Below, piece by piece: positions 60,500 through 64,000 of a DNA stretch of 64,000 nucleotides. The notes beneath the pieces were generated by a model. That model saw only the letters and a program-made list of their open reading frames with translations, ran no database searches and had not been told where the DNA came from. Position 1 is the first letter of the stretch. Every line of letters starts with the position of its first letter. The stretch comes from an uncultured Bacteroidota bacterium (GTDB lineage Bacteria; Bacteroidota; Bacteroidia; Chitinophagales; Chitinophagaceae), in assembly GCA_903906365.1 (NCBI GenBank), contig CAIVKC010000061.1, forward strand, positions 38,147 to 102,146, read 5' to 3'. Made by a program: the position numbers and the translations under genes.

Positions 60500-60919
60500 A
60501 TAAGAAAATTTGTTTTTTCATTTATCCTGGGGCGGACTTAGGACTACCGCAGTTGTTTCCCCCTGCAGCCGGGCTGGATCCTCAATACATACGGCAATCT
60601 GAGGCCTATCTGGACAGGACCGGCAGGGACAATAAGGCACGCGGGGGCGCCTGGAATACCCTTTCCTGGTATAATCCGGGTGTGATCCGGGCTGGTTAAA
60701 TATTTTGCAGCGCCTGCTGACCTGCAGGAGGTCAGGGGCATTGCCGGGAAAGACCCGGAGCCGGGTTTTGATCCAATGGCCCGGATTGACCGGGGGCCGT
60801 CAATGGCTGGAGCAGAGCATACCGGATCATATCAGCCACTTAATACCGGGGGCGCAATGGGTGTTTTCCTGGATCCTACTGACCCTGATAATGCCGCCCA
60901 CACAGAAATGGACAATTGA
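60500..60919 (+). pseudogene. Degraded coding region of unknown family (two open frames joined by one frameshift near 60698)
   Basis: YPGADLGLPQLFPPAAGLDPQYIRQSEAYLDRTGRDNKARGGAWNTLSWYNPGVIRAG* then, in another frame, VKYFAAPADLQEVRGIAGKDPEPGFDPMARIDRGPSMAGAEHTGSYQPLNTGGAMGVFLDPTDPDNAAHTEMDN*. Confidence 0.35.
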
Positions 60920-61000
60920 ATCATTCCCGTCCTCTCAGATCCTGAAACTGAGCGGATTTTTCCTATATTCATTTTTTAACCGGGAACATTAATTATAAAG

Positions 61001-61870
61001 ATGAAGACTGCCCATTATTTTTTCAAACTATATGTATGTGCCCTGTTTGTCCAAATACTCCTGGGTGTTGGATGGGCACAGCCCAAGGGGCCTTCTTTTC
61101 AGGTCATTGGCTTTTATTCAGGCAACCTGCGAAATGACAGGGCTCATGTGAGCTTTGTGAATGAGGCAAACAAATGGTTCCGTGAAATGGGGCTTACCCA
61201 CGGATTCAGGTATGATTCAACACAAAATTGGAATAACCTCAATGATTCTTTTTTGCGTTCCTATCAGGTGGTGATTTTTTTGGATTCCAGACCAGATTCT
61301 CCTTCACAGCGCAGGGCGTTCCAGCATTATATGGAAGAGGGCGGGGGGTGGATGGGATTCCATTTTGCCGGTTTTTCATTAACCCCTTCTGAGGTTCCGG
61401 CAAACTGGAACTGGTACCACAACGAATTCCTGGGTTCAGGCCAGTGGGAGGGCAATACCTGGAGACCGGTTTCAGCCACACTTCGGGTGGAAAATCAGCA
61501 TCATATGGCCACCCTTCATCTGCCGCCGACCTTCCGGTCAGCGCCCAGTGAGTGGTACAAATGGGAACATGATCTCCGGCACAACCCGGATATCCAAATA
61601 CTGCTCTCTGTCGACTCTTCGAGCTTCCCGCTCGGCACAGGACCCAAGCCGCATGAAATATGGCACAGCGGATACTACCCGATTGTATGGACCAATACAA
61701 ATTATAGGATGATCTATTTTAATATGGGACATAATGACATCGATTATGAGGGCGGCAGTTTCAGGGAACTTTCCAGTTCATTTTCCAGTGAATACCAAAA
61801 TACGCTGATACTGGACGCACTGCTTTGGCTGGGGAAGGGTAAAAAAGGCAGTGTCCGCGGGGCCCACTAA
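61001..61870 (+). CDS. ThuA-like domain secreted protein
   Basis: VIGFYSGNLRNDRAHVSFVNEANKWFRE; YQVVIFLDSRP; RAFQHYMEEGGGWMGFHFAGF; PIVWTNTNYRMIYFNMGHNDIDY. Confidence 0.85.
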   Translation: MKTAHYFFKLYVCALFVQILLGVGWAQPKGPSFQVIGFYSGNLRNDRAHVSFVNEANKWFREMGLTHGFRYDSTQNWNNLNDSFLRSYQVVIFLDSRPDSPSQRRAFQHYMEEGGGWMGFHFAGFSLTPSEVPANWNWYHNEFLGSGQWEGNTWRPVSATLRVENQHHMATLHLPPTFRSAPSEWYKWEHDLRHNPDIQILLSVDSSSFPLGTGPKPHEIWHSGYYPIVWTNTNYRMIYFNMGHNDIDYEGGSFRELSSSFSSEYQNTLILDALLWLGKGKKGSVRGAH

Positions 61871-62082
61871 GGGTCTTCATGATCCAAAAAAGCGTATTCA
61901 GCGCGTGTAGCATATTTCTGCCGGCCTGTATCCAGGCGTTTCATTCGAATCGGAAAGGATACTGTGTGCAAAGGATCTTACCCTCTTTTTATAATGATTT
62001 TCATACTGTCATCGGGGCGGTTGGCTATGGGGCGGAGGTTATCATGTCCCCAGGGGAAATGATGCCATCCTTTCCGCTGCTT

Positions 62083-62128
62083 TGGGACTGCTAATCGAGG
62101 GTCGTTGGTTCAAGTCAGGCAAGGGAGC
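62083..62128 (+). other. tRNA 3'-half-like remnant (anticodon loop through acceptor 3' strand); candidate attachment-site relic
   Basis: tGGGACTGCTAATCgaGGGTCGTTGGTTCAAGTCaggcAAGGGAGC resembles anticodon loop + T-arm + acceptor 3' strand; no D-arm or matching 5' acceptor strand upstream. Confidence 0.4.
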
Positions 62129-62141
62129 ATTAATACAAATA

Positions 62142-62176
62142 AAAGGGTTATAGTTTTATAGCCTAACCCTTTTTGA
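62142..62176. terminator. Bidirectional terminator-like hairpin
   Basis: AAAAGGGTTA..TAACCCTTTTT. Confidence 0.65.
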
Positions 62177-62189
62177 TAGTATAAACTTT

Positions 62190-62760
62190 TACTTTAATAA
62201 TTGCCGCAGTTTGTTTACTGTTTGAATTAGTCCATTTTTTTGTAAAGTTTCTAACACTTGTTCTTCCTTCCGGGGTGGATTATTTGAATTTTCAACTCGC
62301 TTTTGGAAGGCATGCAACGCCACTTTTCCATTTTGGTCTATTAGGTTAGAAATGAAAAGTCCGGGCTTTGTGCTTAAATGTTAAATCGCTCGACAAATTG
62401 CTCCGGAAAATCATTCCTATTTAAAGTCACTATTACATCAGAATTGTCTTTAAATAACAGCTGCCAATGCATGTCGGTCATTCTTATCTGGGAGTTCAAG
62501 AGATTCAATTAGGGTAGAATAATTTGTTGTATTCGCATCAGGAAAAGCTTCATTCATCGCAGATACAGCACCCTTCAGGCTTTCTTCCTTTAAATCTGTC
62601 CGATTCAATAAAAATTACTAAGCCATTCATTATGTATTTCCTCTGTCCAAATAGGTTTATACAAATCTGAATCTGCCAACCATAATAAAAGATCAGATAT
62701 GGGTGGGGGATATAAGACGCATGCGTCTAAGATGGTTTTAAGCTTTCCTGAATAAATCAT
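62190..62760 (-). pseudogene. PIN-domain-type toxin gene, degraded by about three frameshifts plus a nonsense codon
   Basis: Reconstructed across frames: MIYSGKLKTILDACVLYPPPISDLLLWLADSDLYKPIWTEEIHNEWLSNF / LLNRTDLKEESLKGAVSAMNEAFPDANTTNYSTLIESLELPDKNDRHALAAVI / KDNSDVIVTLNRNDFPEQFVERFNI*AQSPD / FISNLIDQNGKVALHAFQKRVENSNNPPRKEEQVLETLQKNGLIQTVNKLRQLLK*. ATGA overlap with the upstream HTH gene. Confidence 0.8.
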
Positions 62761-63020
62761 TCGTATCCAAGATTTAAGCCTTGAGCTTGTTTATTCAAGA
62801 AGGAAAGCCTTTCCGACCTTGTTTTCCTTAAGTCCTTATCATATTTCTCCAGGTCCTCAAATAGGATTCTTCTATGGCCTCCTATTTTCCGATAGGGTAT
62901 CTTGCCTTGCTCCAACAATTTTACCAAATGAGGGCGAGAAACACCCAACATGTCTGCAGCCTGTTGCGTACTTAATTCAGAATCGGATGGGATAAAAGTG
63001 ATGGCCTTTCTCTTTGACAT
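62757..63020 (-). CDS. Excisionase/MerR-like helix-turn-helix DNA-binding protein (antitoxin-type partner of the PIN gene)
   Basis: ELSTQQAADMLGVSRPHLVKLLEQGKIPYRKIGGHRRILFEDLEKYDKDLRKTR; its TGA overlaps the PIN pseudogene ATG. Confidence 0.88.
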   Translation of the reverse strand: MSKRKAITFIPSDSELSTQQAADMLGVSRPHLVKLLEQGKIPYRKIGGHRRILFEDLEKYDKDLRKTRSERLSFLNKQAQGLNLGYE

Positions 63021-63104
63021 ATATTGAAGTATTTCATTTAATAGGCGTTTGGCACCATCAGGTAGTTCCGCACTCTTTTTAGTCTCTTAAATACAGACAA
63101 TTCA

Positions 63105-63905
63105 CTACTTGGGTTTAACACAGATCACCGATTGAGGCACATATGTTCTTCCACTCAAAATGGACATTACTTTTGATTCAAACCCACCGTCATTGTAATC
63201 AATAGTAACTGCTCCGAGATGTTCAAAGTGGCTTTTATATTTCCTAACATTCTGTATATCAGCCAAAACAATTACCCCTCCAGGCTTCAAAACACGATAC
63301 ATTTCATCAAGTGATTTTAATTGTTCATTTTCTGATTCAATATTGTGAACGACCCAATGTGACATTACTAAATCTATTGTTTCATTTTCAAAAGGTAATT
63401 GCCGCGCATCAGCCGTTTGTATTTTAATTTTTTCTGATACCCCTTCTATTTCAGCGTTATGGAAGGTTGCGTTTTCATTATTATTGGATTGGTCTTTGGC
63501 ATTCCAAATGTCAATTCCTATTGATATACCTACACGTATTCTTTTAGCAGCACCGATTAATAATAGCCCCTTCCCGCATCCAATATCCAAGGATTGTTTA
63601 ACGACTTCCCATTTGAGGTATTTACCTGCTCCATCCAATAAAAAATCTCTCGTTTTTAATTTGCCAATTTTTGAACTATAGGTCATATAGCCTGCCATAA
63701 ATGTGCCATATAAAGTAAGGATTGTTCCCAATAAGATTAGGACAAATGAAACCGTTTGTAACCCTTTTAACCAACCTGAACGCCCCAATATGGTCAGATA
63801 TATTATGGTCAATCCGGCTATTGAAATTAAACACATACCCATTCTTATACCTGGGGCATCAATTCCATAGTCTAGTTTTTTTCTTTCATTTAAATGAGAA
63901 ACCAT
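63105..63905 (-). CDS. Class I SAM-dependent methyltransferase with N-terminal TM segments
   Basis: LDIGCGKGLLLIGAAKRI, NETIDLVMSHWVVHNIESENEQLKSLDEMYRVLKPGGVIVLADIQN; hydrophobic N-terminus. Confidence 0.88.
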   Translation of the reverse strand: MVSHLNERKKLDYGIDAPGIRMGMCLISIAGLTIIYLTILGRSGWLKGLQTVSFVLILLGTILTLYGTFMAGYMTYSSKIGKLKTRDFLLDGAGKYLKWEVVKQSLDIGCGKGLLLIGAAKRIRVGISIGIDIWNAKDQSNNNENATFHNAEIEGVSEKIKIQTADARQLPFENETIDLVMSHWVVHNIESENEQLKSLDEMYRVLKPGGVIVLADIQNVRKYKSHFEHLGAVTIDYNDGGFESKVMSILSGRTYVPQSVICVKPK

Positions 63906-64000
63906 ATCACTACCGTCTCGTTTAAACTACCAGATTTTCAATTGATTATATAAAAGTTCTTTGACATCTTGATTGCTTGTTTTCTTAAGTAACTGGTTTA

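Noticed and set aside
61879-62094. 71-aa ORF, or an alternative frame ending NDAILSAALGLLIEGRWFKSGKGALIQIKGL
   Set aside because: No frame is open over the whole interval and no family is recognised. It could be another degraded gene, but the overlap with the tRNA-like remnant makes the coding reading uncertain.
62083-62128. Functional tRNA gene
   Set aside because: No D-arm, no 5' acceptor strand, and mismatched anticodon and T stems; remnant only.

Overview
The window is a contiguous chromosomal segment from a Bacteroidota bacterium, probably Chitinophagaceae-like. The assignment rests on T9SS C-terminal sorting tails, TAnnTTTG-type promoter motifs, LytS/LytTR pairs, and the rpmB-rpmG-DUF4295-ftsY cluster. 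Most of it is ordinary: valS, a DnaQ/GIY-YIG fusion nuclease, clpS and aat, GMC oxidoreductase plus subunit 3, a desaturase, topA, pxpBCA, DUF4407, several outer-membrane beta-barrel or TonB-type proteins, tRNA-His, a tail-specific protease, subtilase, an OmpA/TSP3 protein, ALDH, panB, ppx-ppk1, ftsY, DUF5916, amidohydrolase and ThuA-like genes. I found no CRISPR array, IS element, rRNA or complete defence system. Several less obvious items deserve follow-up: (1) two unannotated 37-aa single-TM microprotein genes between valS and the exonuclease gene, with matching leaders and individual terminators; (2) a PIN-type toxin gene destroyed by several frameshifts and a nonsense codon, downstream of an intact excisionase-like HTH partner; (3) a tRNA 3'-half-like remnant at the edge of this AT-rich right-hand segment, a possible island attachment site; (4) a terminator-like hairpin whose U-tract abuts the ALDH start codon, preceded by a 19-codon uORF; (5) an esterase gene with a Tyr-to-stop change; (6) a T9SS cargo gene lacking a start in frame, apparently frameshifted at a T7 tract; (7) a degraded coding region near 60.5-60.9 kb. 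All family names come from reading the translated sequences. No searches were run.
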